Shown piece after piece: positions 17,001 through 24,772 of a stretch of DNA of 42,869 bases. The notes below the pieces were generated by a model. That model was not told the DNA's origin. It searched no databases and saw nothing but the letters and a program-made list of their open reading frames with translations. The stretch is from Candidatus Margulisiibacteriota bacterium. Lineage in GTDB: Bacteria > Margulisbacteria > Riflemargulisbacteria > GWF2-35-9. Where the stretch lies: contig JAQURL010000014.1 in assembly GCA_028715625.1 (NCBI GenBank), positions 1 through 42,869 of the forward strand. Direction: 5' to 3'. The translations under genes were made by a program, and so were the position numbers. Each line of letters begins with the position of its first letter. The first letter of the stretch is position 1.

Positions 17001-17345
17001 AATGTCGGTATTGGGACAACAGTTCCCAGTAGTACATTAGCCATAAGCGGGTCAATCGCTGTCAAAGTCACGACCCCCAATGCTGATTTAACCCTGGATG
17101 CCGGCCATTATCTGGTGGCCATGGATGCTTCCGGTGCTGCAAAAACAGTCACCTTACCTTCAGCTTCCGGGTGCGTCGGACGAATCTATATCATAGCTAA
17201 GATAGATAGCAGTGTGAATACTGTCACTGTTACCAGAGCAGGCAGCGACACAGTTAATGGCGAGACTTCTTATGTTTTGCGTAATATTTATGAAACTGTG
17301 CAGATTGTAAGTCTGGGGAATCAATGGTTGGTGATAAGTAAGTGA
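11010..17345 (+). CDS. exported tail-fibre-like protein 4, giant
   Basis: The start is a TTG with GGAGGAG at 11000-11006. The 2111-residue product has a short signal segment (MKSISKISLYMLLIFMAVLF), then the QTDGSIYIYTS beginning related to fibres 2 and 3. I count 25 'VGIGTxxP' units, each followed by an L-H-V or L-E-I strand and a variable insert, giving a long beta-rich shaft. Two VSMDAxGLLGAIxVxTGN modules (DNA near 14508-14590 and 16608-16690) and several ENSSAP modules recur with high DNA similarity. The C-terminus is the shared cap domain (TLPSASGCVGRIYIIAK, SLGNQWLVISK). Adhesion or surface display is the likely role; the ligand is unknown. Long antisense frames inside it are artefacts of the repeat composition. 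Confidence 0.75.
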   Translation: MKSISKISLYMLLIFMAVLFPIMRQQTDGSIYIYTSSPNQSLVVSPNGNVGIGSLNPLKLLHLKNDNAAIRFENDNAFWDYYMLAGGQGLYWSYNGSAAETMALSTSALYLKNSGIIYSKITATNGYTYFNGGNVGIGTAVPNATLHVSGNVSGQPVFIAENSSAPSAIFVSSNGWIGIGTPTPSRPIDFINNNAALRIYNTGTGTGYHAMVMLDAAGAAANFSQIRYSNQGTAYWANGLDPSDFYKYKIGNGINVNINTRFTLDTTGNVGIGITTPSALLHVSGNTYGQPILIAESGAARNALYVSSNGQVGIGTASPRPGYSLTTAQGISIISPGALDWSGGNMRIQESANYNMSFLTWTGSALTEKMRIQGDGNVGIGTSNPTAKLHINAGANDGLRLETNDQNSWGLRIQNRTVSSDFSKSFSIIQDNNGLTKFYNGLTNIMNMDQNGNIGIGTTAPDWKLHIYDSVNHAYIKIMGLDTLDKGLQIGSATHGSIWYFTYRNTTNNPGRNLGLWWYDPNTSENAEKFTFTPSGNFYAAGLVGIGTTAQNKKLEISPAARTTAYSADNSTSWSDLQIINPTNTQYAATGISFIINTAQHINAGTGIAAVKAVNNTDFAADMVFITRPNAVVATERMRITSSGNVGIGTTAPLNKLHVEGTNGGNAGIYLNNATPNNTSYTLYNDSGTLKWNGTALATGASVSGTTGKIPKFTGPSSLGDSIVAESGGNIGIATSNPLYKLDVNANSMHLGAGDNGLFLVSTTGQDAEIAQSSVWNGGWYAKANNAAGIGLYNGDIWFKTDSGLTTGNVYTPSTRMFISKAGNVGIGTTNPQEKLHVSQGAIRWDNAFSGQVGLLSYSGGHGAALLYDINGTAGIDLRASGNTYFNGGNVGIGTTNPQAILHIVQPVNTNWVYPFTPAMIIDSAAGSSQIPLIFRSNNTSYGILKSDTGGNFVIGSMYNGFISFYNQNNELVRITATGNFGIGTTSPAANLHVSGNSAGLPILQVGNAGAPNSLVVSNNGYVGIGTANAQLKLHVYNTPYTALFANSYNGTSYPDGGVIIANNNNTINNFGSLIFADSDIYGTPGSVAIGAQFTDRTNHYGDFVIALRNSSGYGEKFRLTSSGNVGIGTASPTDKLTVIGTVNATTFVGNGSQLTNITVQTASTANKAVSMDAKGLLGAITVATGNSVMSISSVGNVGIGITNPVVKLHVLGSQMFFQGPDASYPDFGLTSYSDTYWMGGSLKFIRSRGTYASPTALVNDDFLGGISTWGYDGATSQRGADVYFRVDGTVSSGKLPSRIEFITSDTNGQATRMVIRSSGNVGIGTTNPIAALDVNGNIHVPYNAYISNETTFGDSTITGFKLAAGNVQIRASGVENIDANYQHLKLGASGYGSGTGYGDIRFYTTNASGQAIDDNYERMRIDNAGNVGIGTKNPTSILHINGTVGSIAGGITFGDGDSGIYEYADDTIGFWNLGAARWVEDSGKIGSAAGGSRWLNEAASSTNPVFSPGNNDETTGIGAAGAGVISFIANGTNVMNVNSNSVGIGTTNPSAELEIVYNGSTDLFKITNSLGNSTFQMPNSTLQALYNNGYNVTAPRISFIGDTDTGFTRAAADQLELITNGTSRMHIDDVGRVGIGIIVPNATLHVSGNLSGTPIFRAENASAQNAFMVSNNGYIGIGTASPESKLEISNGGIRFSGTGGFGTGTDSGLYGDGGTTGKLTLITAGSPRVTISGNGFVGIGTSTPSVKLHVIGGAGYATILEGGTGGSLRFGNGAQGALTYDTNKAILYALAGNDLSLGANNSFDQFYIKTGGNIGIGTTAPSTKLEVAGIISASAAIVNGTITANYFAGNGSFLTNIAAQTASTANKAVSMDAQGLLGAISVTTGNNILNITITGNVGIGTTNPNLGGYSGTITTIYNGNAGSQGVLELVGNRNAINALTGAISFHNTQASQTDKRIALISGVVGSSGDLDSGALLFKTADTNGSMQTRALIDESGNVGIGTTVPSSTLAISGSIAVKVTTPNADLTLDAGHYLVAMDASGAAKTVTLPSASGCVGRIYIIAKIDSSVNTVTVTRAGSDTVNGETSYVLRNIYETVQIVSLGNQWLVISK
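14508..16690 (+). repeat. duplicated 'SMDAxGLLGAI' module in fibre gene 4
   Basis: The DNA at 14508-14590 and 16608-16690 shares long blocks (for example GTCCATGGATGCG and GGGCTTGCT) and encodes the same VSMDAxGLLGAIxV segment. Diverged copies of the module occur in fibre gene 3 near 8671-8750 and 10310-10390. Each copy is followed by a 'NVGIG' unit. The module is therefore shuffled both within and between the fibre genes. Confidence 0.65.
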
Positions 17346-17375
17346 TGATATGAGAGGATCGAGGGAGAGGTCAAA

Positions 17376-17435
17376 TTGAAAATATCATTGAAAATCTTAC
17401 GAAAATTGAAGGTTCAGGTTATCATAAAAATATGA
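17376..17435 (+). other. possible leader reading frame overlapping fibre gene 5
   Basis: A TTG at 17376 behind GGGAGAGG (17363-17370) opens a 19-residue basic frame, KISLKILRKLKVQVIIKI after the start. Its TGA overlaps the ATG of fibre gene 5 as ATGA at 17432-17435. The main ATG has no good ribosome-binding site of its own, so translation may be coupled through this frame. The basic peptide also resembles the long n-regions of fibres 1 and 3, so it could instead be a frameshifted former N-terminus. Confidence 0.4.
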
Positions 17436-20400
17436 AAAAAATATTATATCTTCTTTTAATTATAGTTTGTATACCGGTTATGGCCATGATAGAAAACAAA
17501 CCGTCCGGCTTGATGCTTCTCTATGTGGCAACTCCGAATGTCGGTGTAGTTATTTCCTTAAACGGTAACGTCGGTATCGGGACAACAAATCCTCTTACAA
17601 AATTGCACTTGAAATATGACGGGTCGGTTATAGACGGATTGATGTTTGATGATACCAATATAGCAAACCCCCGAATATGGAAAATTGGCGCAGGTGTGGG
17701 ATTGGCCGGGGGATTTGGCCTTTATGACGCAACAGCTGCTTCTATTAGAGTGATGGTGAGCAGCAATGGCAATGTGGGAATAGGGACAACGAGTCCGGCT
17801 TATAAATTAGATATTAACGGCTCTGTACGTTATGGTTCCAGTCAAACAAATCCTGCGAACTATGATCAGCTTTATTCAAGTGCCGGCGTTTATTATAATG
17901 CTGATGGCACTTATTATCATGATCTTGTTCAAACAACAGCTCGCCCATATGTATCAACGGGGGTAACAGCGGGCGGTTATCATCGCGGAATGATGACTGA
18001 TCTGACATATTATGATTCCGGCGGAACATATACAGGAACTCTGGGTACAATGACCGGTTATCAAACCAATGTGGGTATAGAAAATGCCGGTAGCGGAACA
18101 GCAATCACCAGTGTGACAGGGTTTCAATCAAATGTTTTTAGCTACACCGGAACAACAATAGCCAATGCTTATGGTCTTTATCTTGCTTTTGCCGGCGCTG
18201 GTACGGTTAACAATAATTATGGTATTTATCAGGCTTCAGCTTCGCAGAAGAATTATTTCGGTGGTGCTGTCGGTATCGGAACAGTCAGTCCTGATTATAA
18301 TTTGCAAGTAAATAGCGATACGTATGCTGCTAACATAGCTATCAGTACTAAGGCTAATTATAACTCGACGTTGCTTTTCGGTTCGGATATTGATGGCGGG
18401 ACCAATACGCGCTGGGGTATTCTGGGCATGGACTATCCGAATAATGTTTTCAAGATAGTTAATGGCGGCTCAAATGGCGCATTCGCCAGCAACACTAAAG
18501 GCTTAATGATAAATCCTTCAGGTAACATCGGTATAGGTAATATCAATCCGGATGCGAAATTGGATATAATCAGCACAACCGATAATAATCCCGGTAGCAA
18601 TCAGGCGATACAATTTAACGGTCTCTTTGGTTTCAGAATGGATGCAGGTACTTATACAAATTTGAATCTGGACAGATACAGTGGAGGTTGGGCTTCCACA
18701 CCAATAATGACTTGGGACAGAAATGCCGGGTACGTGGGGATAAGTGCTGCAACCCCTAATTATTATCTTACAATTGGAGAAAATACAGCTGGTAATAATA
18801 CTAATTATTCTCTGGCTGTATTGCGTCACGGATCAATGGCTAATCCAGGCACATATAGCAGTGCAGCTCCTGCGCTCTATATAGGTGATATTTCAGGAGA
18901 TGGCCCTTCTGCTGGAATAGATACGACAGGAGTGGTGAATTTTTCATTAGCCAGAGTTGGTGACAGCGATACATATGCGGATAATGCTACACTTTTAATG
19001 CTGCGTAATGATACTGGCGAAGGTATTAGGGTTTCTGGCAAGCGTAATGTTTTTATCGGTTATGGAACAGCCAGCGCAACATCCAATCAAACAGGAGGAT
19101 TATTAGTTAATGGCAATGTAGGTATAGGGACTACTAGCCCGAATGAAAAATTGTCGATAGCTAATGGAAACCTGGATATTTTGAATACAAGCCCATATAT
19201 TAATTTTTTAAGAGCCGGGACTAATACTGATTATCAGGTGATAAATGATGCAGGTTATTTTAGAATTAAAAAAGCAATTGATGGAGCCACTTGGTCTGAT
19301 CTGATAACAGTAAAAAATGATGGCAACGTTGGAATCGGGACCGCAAGTCCGGGAGGATTTATAAATACAGGAGAGTATTTTAAACCAGATTCTTCCGGTA
19401 CAAATACTGATATTTATTCCGCTAATAATGAAGCGGTTTTGAACTTGGTTTCAAACCAAAACGCGGTTGGCGCGCACATCGGCGGGCTATATTTTACCAG
19501 AGCCGCTGGCAATACTGATGCTCACAGGCAAATTGCCGCTATTCAAGCCAGGCAGACACAAGCCAGCGGTATTTCGGGTGGAGATTTGTATTTTTTTACC
19601 AAAATAAATGGCAGTGGTAACGGAATAGACAGTCCTAATATGGCCATAACAAATCAAGGTAACGTTGGTATAGGGACAAACAGTCCTGCGGGGAGACTGC
19701 ATGTTGTCGGGGGTGGCCTATATGTTGACGCAGATGGTAGTGGCCAATTAAATCTTCGTGGCAGCAGTAATACCGCAAATCGATTATATATGGGATACAA
19801 TACAGGCAGTGATTATACATATATTCAGGGTGTAACTGATTTTATTTCCTATAGAACATTGGCTTTAAATCCAAGCGGTGGCAACGTTGGTATCGGAACC
19901 ACAGCACCTAATTATAAATTACATGTTAATGGAGAAGCTCAAATTAATAACACGGGAAACTCTACTTTTTTATATATAGGCAATGTTGATGGTACACGTA
20001 CCTTTGGTGCGTTGGGCACCTCGGCTGATAATAATGGCTATTTCAGAATTCAAGCAATTAAAACATCCAGTACTTACGGTGACATTGTCATGAATAACTC
20101 CGGTGGCAACGTTGGTATCGGAACAACGAGTCCTGGTGCAAAATTAGAGGTATCGGGAGACTTTAAATTAAACTATAGTTACCGCCATTTGAAATTGTTC
20201 GATATCAGGGGTGTTTCCACAGCCGGAGATTATTTTACAGTTGAGCATTATAGTGACGGTAGTGGTGAAAATGCCACATATGCAACAAGGTACTATGATT
20301 CTTCAACAGCTACAATAAGCGGTCCTTTATTTAGTTTGAGCAGTACTGGTTCGGCATATTTAGTTAAAGCCGGAATAGGTTATTCAGACTCTGGTACAGC

Positions 20401-21607
20401 TACCTTGGCGGTAAATGGTAATGTAGGTATAGGGACTACTTCTCCGGCAGTGAAACTGCATGTTTCCGGTGGATCCGGTATGATTGAGAATACATCACCT
20501 TATCTGATTCTAAAAGACAGCAATAATACGGATCCTGCCGGTTTAGTCGGTTATATTAGCATTCAAGGCTCAGACAGTTTGGAAAAAGCCTGGATTGGTG
20601 ATGGTGGGTTAAACGCACTACTTAGTTTTTATGGTGGGACCGGCTATAGTTCAAATTTTTATACAAATGGTGCAGAGCGCGTGAGAATTGATATATCTGG
20701 CAATGTAGGTATTATGACTACAACGCCGGGAGCACCTTTGGAAATCTATGCATTTGATGGAAAGCATATACGATTGAGTGAGGGTGTTACCAATTACGGA
20801 GAAATCGGTTATGGTTATGCAGGCGCGGGCGGGGCCATGACCTGGATAGGGACAAACTTAAACTCTACCAGCTTAGCAAGAACACAATCCAATGTATCCT
20901 GGCCGAGCTGGTTTTCACTTTATGATACATATAATGATTATTACTATGTAGGGAGAATAGCAGCAGGTGGTGGGTCCACGGTAACAGTTCCTTTTTTTAT
21001 TAAAAATGATGGCAACGTCGGTATCGGAACTACAAATCCGCAAAGGATATTACATGTTCATGCCACGACAGACGGCAACTTATGGGTCAGAGCGGGTTCC
21101 GAGTTTGGTGCTGGTTACAGCGGAACAGCCATTCAGTCTGTTAATGATGCTAATAATACTACTACAACGTTGAACCTTGCCGGGGCACCTATCGTCATGT
21201 TGGGTAACGTTGGTATGGGTATAGCTAACCCAGCCTATAAACTGGATGTGGCTTCCGGCTGGGTAAACTCGGTCAGCGGCTACAAGACCAACGGCGCGGA
21301 CTATGCTGAGTACTTTGAAAATGAAGAACAAATCTCTACAGGTTCGGTGGTCGGAATAAATACAGCAACCGGTAAAGTAAGAAAATATCAGCCGAGTGAT
21401 GAACTTCTGGGGATTTGCACCGAAGGTCACGGTTTTATTGGGAACAATATGGATGAATCAAATGTTAATTATTCTCTGATAGGACTGCTTGGCCAGCTGG
21501 AATTTAATAAAAATGAAACGATTATTGTCGGCCGTCTGGTGAAAACAACCGATGGTAAAAAGATCGGGATACTTCTCAGCAATGGGAAAGTGTTTATTGG
21601 AAAGTGA
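17432..21607 (+). CDS. exported tail-fibre-like protein 5 with C-terminal Peptidase_G2-like domain
   Basis: The 1391-residue product has a signal peptide (MKKILYLLLIIVCIPVMA) and 14 'NVGIGTxxP' or close variant units forming the shaft. It ends differently from fibres 1-4. Residues about 1275-1391 contain GADYAEYFE followed by GSVVGINTATGKVR and LLGICTEGHGFIGNN. This pattern is that of the Peptidase_G2 intramolecular chaperone domain, known from phage neck appendage proteins, which helps the trimer fold and is then cut off by itself. I infer the same role here. Translation may be coupled to the short frame ending in ATGA at its start. It closes the fibre cluster; a palindromic repeat follows. 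Confidence 0.75.
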   Translation: MKKILYLLLIIVCIPVMAMIENKPSGLMLLYVATPNVGVVISLNGNVGIGTTNPLTKLHLKYDGSVIDGLMFDDTNIANPRIWKIGAGVGLAGGFGLYDATAASIRVMVSSNGNVGIGTTSPAYKLDINGSVRYGSSQTNPANYDQLYSSAGVYYNADGTYYHDLVQTTARPYVSTGVTAGGYHRGMMTDLTYYDSGGTYTGTLGTMTGYQTNVGIENAGSGTAITSVTGFQSNVFSYTGTTIANAYGLYLAFAGAGTVNNNYGIYQASASQKNYFGGAVGIGTVSPDYNLQVNSDTYAANIAISTKANYNSTLLFGSDIDGGTNTRWGILGMDYPNNVFKIVNGGSNGAFASNTKGLMINPSGNIGIGNINPDAKLDIISTTDNNPGSNQAIQFNGLFGFRMDAGTYTNLNLDRYSGGWASTPIMTWDRNAGYVGISAATPNYYLTIGENTAGNNTNYSLAVLRHGSMANPGTYSSAAPALYIGDISGDGPSAGIDTTGVVNFSLARVGDSDTYADNATLLMLRNDTGEGIRVSGKRNVFIGYGTASATSNQTGGLLVNGNVGIGTTSPNEKLSIANGNLDILNTSPYINFLRAGTNTDYQVINDAGYFRIKKAIDGATWSDLITVKNDGNVGIGTASPGGFINTGEYFKPDSSGTNTDIYSANNEAVLNLVSNQNAVGAHIGGLYFTRAAGNTDAHRQIAAIQARQTQASGISGGDLYFFTKINGSGNGIDSPNMAITNQGNVGIGTNSPAGRLHVVGGGLYVDADGSGQLNLRGSSNTANRLYMGYNTGSDYTYIQGVTDFISYRTLALNPSGGNVGIGTTAPNYKLHVNGEAQINNTGNSTFLYIGNVDGTRTFGALGTSADNNGYFRIQAIKTSSTYGDIVMNNSGGNVGIGTTSPGAKLEVSGDFKLNYSYRHLKLFDIRGVSTAGDYFTVEHYSDGSGENATYATRYYDSSTATISGPLFSLSSTGSAYLVKAGIGYSDSGTATLAVNGNVGIGTTSPAVKLHVSGGSGMIENTSPYLILKDSNNTDPAGLVGYISIQGSDSLEKAWIGDGGLNALLSFYGGTGYSSNFYTNGAERVRIDISGNVGIMTTTPGAPLEIYAFDGKHIRLSEGVTNYGEIGYGYAGAGGAMTWIGTNLNSTSLARTQSNVSWPSWFSLYDTYNDYYYVGRIAAGGGSTVTVPFFIKNDGNVGIGTTNPQRILHVHATTDGNLWVRAGSEFGAGYSGTAIQSVNDANNTTTTLNLAGAPIVMLGNVGMGIANPAYKLDVASGWVNSVSGYKTNGADYAEYFENEEQISTGSVVGINTATGKVRKYQPSDELLGICTEGHGFIGNNMDESNVNYSLIGLLGQLEFNKNETIIVGRLVKTTDGKKIGILLSNGKVFIGK

Positions 21608-21624
21608 AAAGTTAAACCGCACAA

Positions 21625-21698
21625 GTCATTACGAGGAGTGAAACGACGAGGCCAGCCGTCGCTTTACCGCTATAGCTGGCAGGCAAGTCCGGAATGAC
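21625..21698. repeat. dispersed palindromic repeat, copy 1
   Basis: The element begins GTCATTACGAGGAGTG and ends CCGGAATGAC. Inside, GCCAGC (21651-21656) pairs with GCTGGC (21675-21680). It belongs to the widespread 'GTCATTGCGAGGAG' type of intergenic palindromes. A second copy lies at 27539-27674 with matching architecture. No transposase is present; it is likely a non-autonomous or REP-like element sitting between the fibre cluster and ppdK. Confidence 0.7.
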
Positions 21699-21787
21699 AA
21701 CGCAAACAAACATTGTAAAGTTTTTTCAATATTCAATTGCCCTCGAAATTCACTTAAAACCATAGTGCATATTTAAAATCGTCGTAG

Positions 21788-21793
21788 TATAAT
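21788..21793 (+). promoter_or_regulatory. possible -10 of the ppdK promoter
   Basis: A perfect TATAAT lies about 90 bases before the ppdK ATG, in a gap that otherwise holds only the palindromic repeat. No convincing -35 stands 17 bases upstream. The implied untranslated leader of about 85 bases ends in a consensus AAAGGAGG. Confidence 0.35.
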
Positions 21794-21884
21794 ACTCTCC
21801 GGTTTTTTGTTTTTTTCGTGGTAATTGCCCGACACATAACACTTACCACCTAACACATATCACTTTTTAAAGGAGGCATAATAG

Positions 21885-24671
21885 ATGGGGACAAAGAATG
21901 TGTATTTTTTTGGAAAAGGAAAGGCCGACGGTAACGGCAAAATGAAAGATCTGCTTGGCGGCAAAGGTGCCGGCCTGGCTGAAATGACAAATTCCGGTGT
22001 AGCCGTGCCTGCCGGTTTTACAATCACTACTGAGGTTTGTGATCACTATTATAAAAATGGTAAAAATCTTCCTGCCGGACTGGAAGAAGAAGTTGAAGAG
22101 AATATAACAAAACTGGAAGCAACCATGGGTATGAAACTGGGTGAGGAATTAAATCCTCTTTTGGTTTCTGTCAGATCAGGTGCCAAGGAATCCATGCCCG
22201 GTATGATGGATACCATTTTAAACCTTGGTATTAATGATAAGGTTGTGGAAAGTCTGATTAAGAAAACAAATAATCCGCGTTTCGCCTGGGATTCCTACAG
22301 ACGTTTCATTCAGATGTTTTCCGACGTGGCCATGGATGTGCCCAAACACAATTTTGAAGAAGCGCTTACTGAGGCCAAACATAAGAAAGCCAAAGATACA
22401 GGCCGTGATCCTAAAGAAGTAAAGGATACGGACTTGTCTGCTGATGATTTGAAACAACTGGTTGTAGTTTTTAAAGGAATTTATAAAAAAGAAAAGGGCG
22501 AAGATTTTCCTCAGGAACCCCGCAAACAAATGTGGGCTGCTATAAAAGCTGTTTTCAATTCCTGGAACAATGAACGCGCGATCGTCTATCGTCAGAAATA
22601 TAATATTAAAGGTCTGCTCGGTACTGCCGTAAACGTACAGTCCATGGTTTTCGGTAATATGGGCGATACCTCAGCAACCGGAGTATGTTTCTCCAGAAAC
22701 CCGGCCAACGGTGAGAACAAGTTTTACGGAGAATTTCTGATCAACGCCCAGGGTGAAGACGTAGTAGCAGGTATTCGTACGCCGCAGAAAATTTCTGTGG
22801 AATCTTCCAAAGAATGGTCCCAGGTACATGGTATTTCCGAAGAGGACAGAAAAAACAAATATCCTTCTCTGGAAGAACTGATGCCGGTCGCCTACAAGCA
22901 GCTTATAGAATATAAAAATAAACTGGAAAAGCATTACCGTGATATGCAAGATATGGAATTTACCATTCAGGAAGGCAATCTCTACATGTTGCAGACCAGG
23001 AACGGTAAAAGGACCGGGTTCGCCGCAATAAAATGCGCTGTGGACATGGTAAAAGAGGGTCTTATCGATGAAAAAGAAGCAGTACTCAGGGTTAATGCCG
23101 ACCAGCTGAACGAGGTTCTTAGACCGGTTTTTAATAAATCGGACAAAGAAAAGGCAAGAGGTGAAGGCCGGATCGTGGCCAGAGGCCTTAATGCCGGTCC
23201 GGGAGCAGCATGCGGCCAGGTTTATTACACAGCGCCAGAAGCAGTAGAAGCTGCTGAAAAACGTGGTGAAAAAGTAATTCTGGTTCGTTATGAAACAACT
23301 CCTGAAGATATTAAAGGTATGATTGTGGCCCAAGGTATTCTGACAGCAATGGGCGGAGCCACTTCACACGCTGCCGTTGTGGCCAGGCAGCTCGGTACGG
23401 TCTGCGTAGCCGGCTGTAACAAACTGCATATTGATTATGTGAAGAAGCAGATGACTGTAGATAATCAGGTTGTAAAACAGGGTGATTTTTTATCAATAGA
23501 CGGTTTTACAGGAGAAGTTATCCTGGGTAAGATTACAACTATTCCTTCAGAAATTTTACAAGTTTTAATTGAAGGAACTTTGCCGGTTGGCGAGTCGGAA
23601 CTTTTTCAGGAATATCAACTGCTAATGAGCTGGGCAGACAAGTATAGAACCCTCGGTATCAGGACTAATGCCGATCAACCTGATCAGAGTATAGTTGCCA
23701 GAAAATTCGGAGCAGAGGGTATAGGGCTTTGTCGTACAGAGCATATGTTTTTCGGCGGAGACCGTATCAAAGCCGTGCGTGAAATGATTTTAGCCAGCGA
23801 CACAGCAGGACGTGAAAAAGCTCTGGATAAATTACTGCCCATGCAGGTAGACGATTTTGTAGGTATTTTTGAAGCTATGTCAGGTTTGCCGGTAACTATT
23901 CGTTTACTTGATCCTCCTCTACATGAATTTCTACCTAACAAAGATGAAGAAATCAAAGAACTCGCAGCAGAAATGAAAGTAAGTTTTGACGTATTGAAAA
24001 ACAAAGTCAAATCTCTGCATGAATTTAATCCTATGCTTGGACATCGCGGTTGTCGTTTGGGTATTACCTATCCTGAAATTTATGACATGCAGTTCAGAGC
24101 TATAATTCTCGCGGCCATAACCATCAAACAAAAAGGTGAAGATATTGTTCCGGAAATTATGATTCCTCTTGTGGGTGATGTAATGGAGTTCACGATACTA
24201 AGAGATAATTGCGTGAAGATCATTGAAGATGAAACCAAAAAAGCCGGTATCAATCTGGATTACAAGATCGGAACGATGATCGAAGTTCCCAGAGCGGCTA
24301 TTACAGCAGACACTATTGGTAAGGAAGCGGAATTTTTCTCCTTCGGTACCAATGATCTTACTCAAATGACTTGCGGATTCAGTCGTGACGATTCCGGATC
24401 ATTTTTAGGTGAGTACGTAGAAAAGGGTATTTATGAATTTGAGCCTTTTCAGGTATTGGACCAGGAAGGTGTCGGCGAACTCATGAAGATCGCCGTACAA
24501 AAAGGCAGAAGCGTTAAGTCCGATCTGAAAATGGGGATTTGCGGTGAACATGGCGGCGAGCCAATGACTATCGCTTTTTGCCATAAAATCGGTTTAAATT
24601 ACGTAAGTTGTTCACCGTATCGTATACCTATTGCGCGTCTGGCTGCGGCACATGCTGCGTTAAAAGCGTAA
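21885..24671 (+). CDS. ppdK: pyruvate, phosphate dikinase
   Basis: The 928-residue enzyme interconverts pyruvate, ATP and phosphate with PEP, AMP and pyrophosphate, working in glycolysis or gluconeogenesis in the cytoplasm. The N-terminal ATP-grasp domain has GGKGAGLAEM near 27-36 and the SVRSGAKESMPGMMDT signature. The central swivelling domain carries the phosphorylated histidine H495 in GGATSHAAVVAR. The C-terminal PEP/pyruvate barrel has GLCRTEHMFF, GTNDLTQMTCGFSRDD and the catalytic cysteine C886 in GICGEHGG. Its length is a little above the usual ~875-900. The start has AAAGGAGG at good spacing. It stands upstream of dnaG-rpoD, separated by a hairpin. Confidence 0.97.
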   Translation: MGTKNVYFFGKGKADGNGKMKDLLGGKGAGLAEMTNSGVAVPAGFTITTEVCDHYYKNGKNLPAGLEEEVEENITKLEATMGMKLGEELNPLLVSVRSGAKESMPGMMDTILNLGINDKVVESLIKKTNNPRFAWDSYRRFIQMFSDVAMDVPKHNFEEALTEAKHKKAKDTGRDPKEVKDTDLSADDLKQLVVVFKGIYKKEKGEDFPQEPRKQMWAAIKAVFNSWNNERAIVYRQKYNIKGLLGTAVNVQSMVFGNMGDTSATGVCFSRNPANGENKFYGEFLINAQGEDVVAGIRTPQKISVESSKEWSQVHGISEEDRKNKYPSLEELMPVAYKQLIEYKNKLEKHYRDMQDMEFTIQEGNLYMLQTRNGKRTGFAAIKCAVDMVKEGLIDEKEAVLRVNADQLNEVLRPVFNKSDKEKARGEGRIVARGLNAGPGAACGQVYYTAPEAVEAAEKRGEKVILVRYETTPEDIKGMIVAQGILTAMGGATSHAAVVARQLGTVCVAGCNKLHIDYVKKQMTVDNQVVKQGDFLSIDGFTGEVILGKITTIPSEILQVLIEGTLPVGESELFQEYQLLMSWADKYRTLGIRTNADQPDQSIVARKFGAEGIGLCRTEHMFFGGDRIKAVREMILASDTAGREKALDKLLPMQVDDFVGIFEAMSGLPVTIRLLDPPLHEFLPNKDEEIKELAAEMKVSFDVLKNKVKSLHEFNPMLGHRGCRLGITYPEIYDMQFRAIILAAITIKQKGEDIVPEIMIPLVGDVMEFTILRDNCVKIIEDETKKAGINLDYKIGTMIEVPRAAITADTIGKEAEFFSFGTNDLTQMTCGFSRDDSGSFLGEYVEKGIYEFEPFQVLDQEGVGELMKIAVQKGRSVKSDLKMGICGEHGGEPMTIAFCHKIGLNYVSCSPYRIPIARLAAAHAALKA

Positions 24672-24697
24672 TAGTTTATAGTTAAGTTTTTTTTACA

Positions 24698-24731
24698 GAA
24701 GGGTTGAGGGGATATTTTCTTCAACCCTTCT
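24698..24731 (+). terminator. hairpin between ppdK and dnaG, weak terminator
   Basis: AGAAGGGTTGA at 24698-24708 pairs with TCAACCCTTCT at 24721-24731 across a 12-base loop. The run of T lies before rather than after the stem on the + strand, so it is not a classical intrinsic terminator. It may attenuate transcription into dnaG or protect the ppdK mRNA end. Confidence 0.5.
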
Positions 24732-24772
24732 GGTTTATGGAATGATAAAGATAAATGAAATATGAATAATCA

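Noticed and set aside
4751-21607. Prophage or tailocin interpretation of the fibre genes
   Set aside because: There is no portal, capsid, tail tube, sheath, baseplate, lysis, terminase or integrase gene in or next to the cluster, and every fibre has its own export signal.
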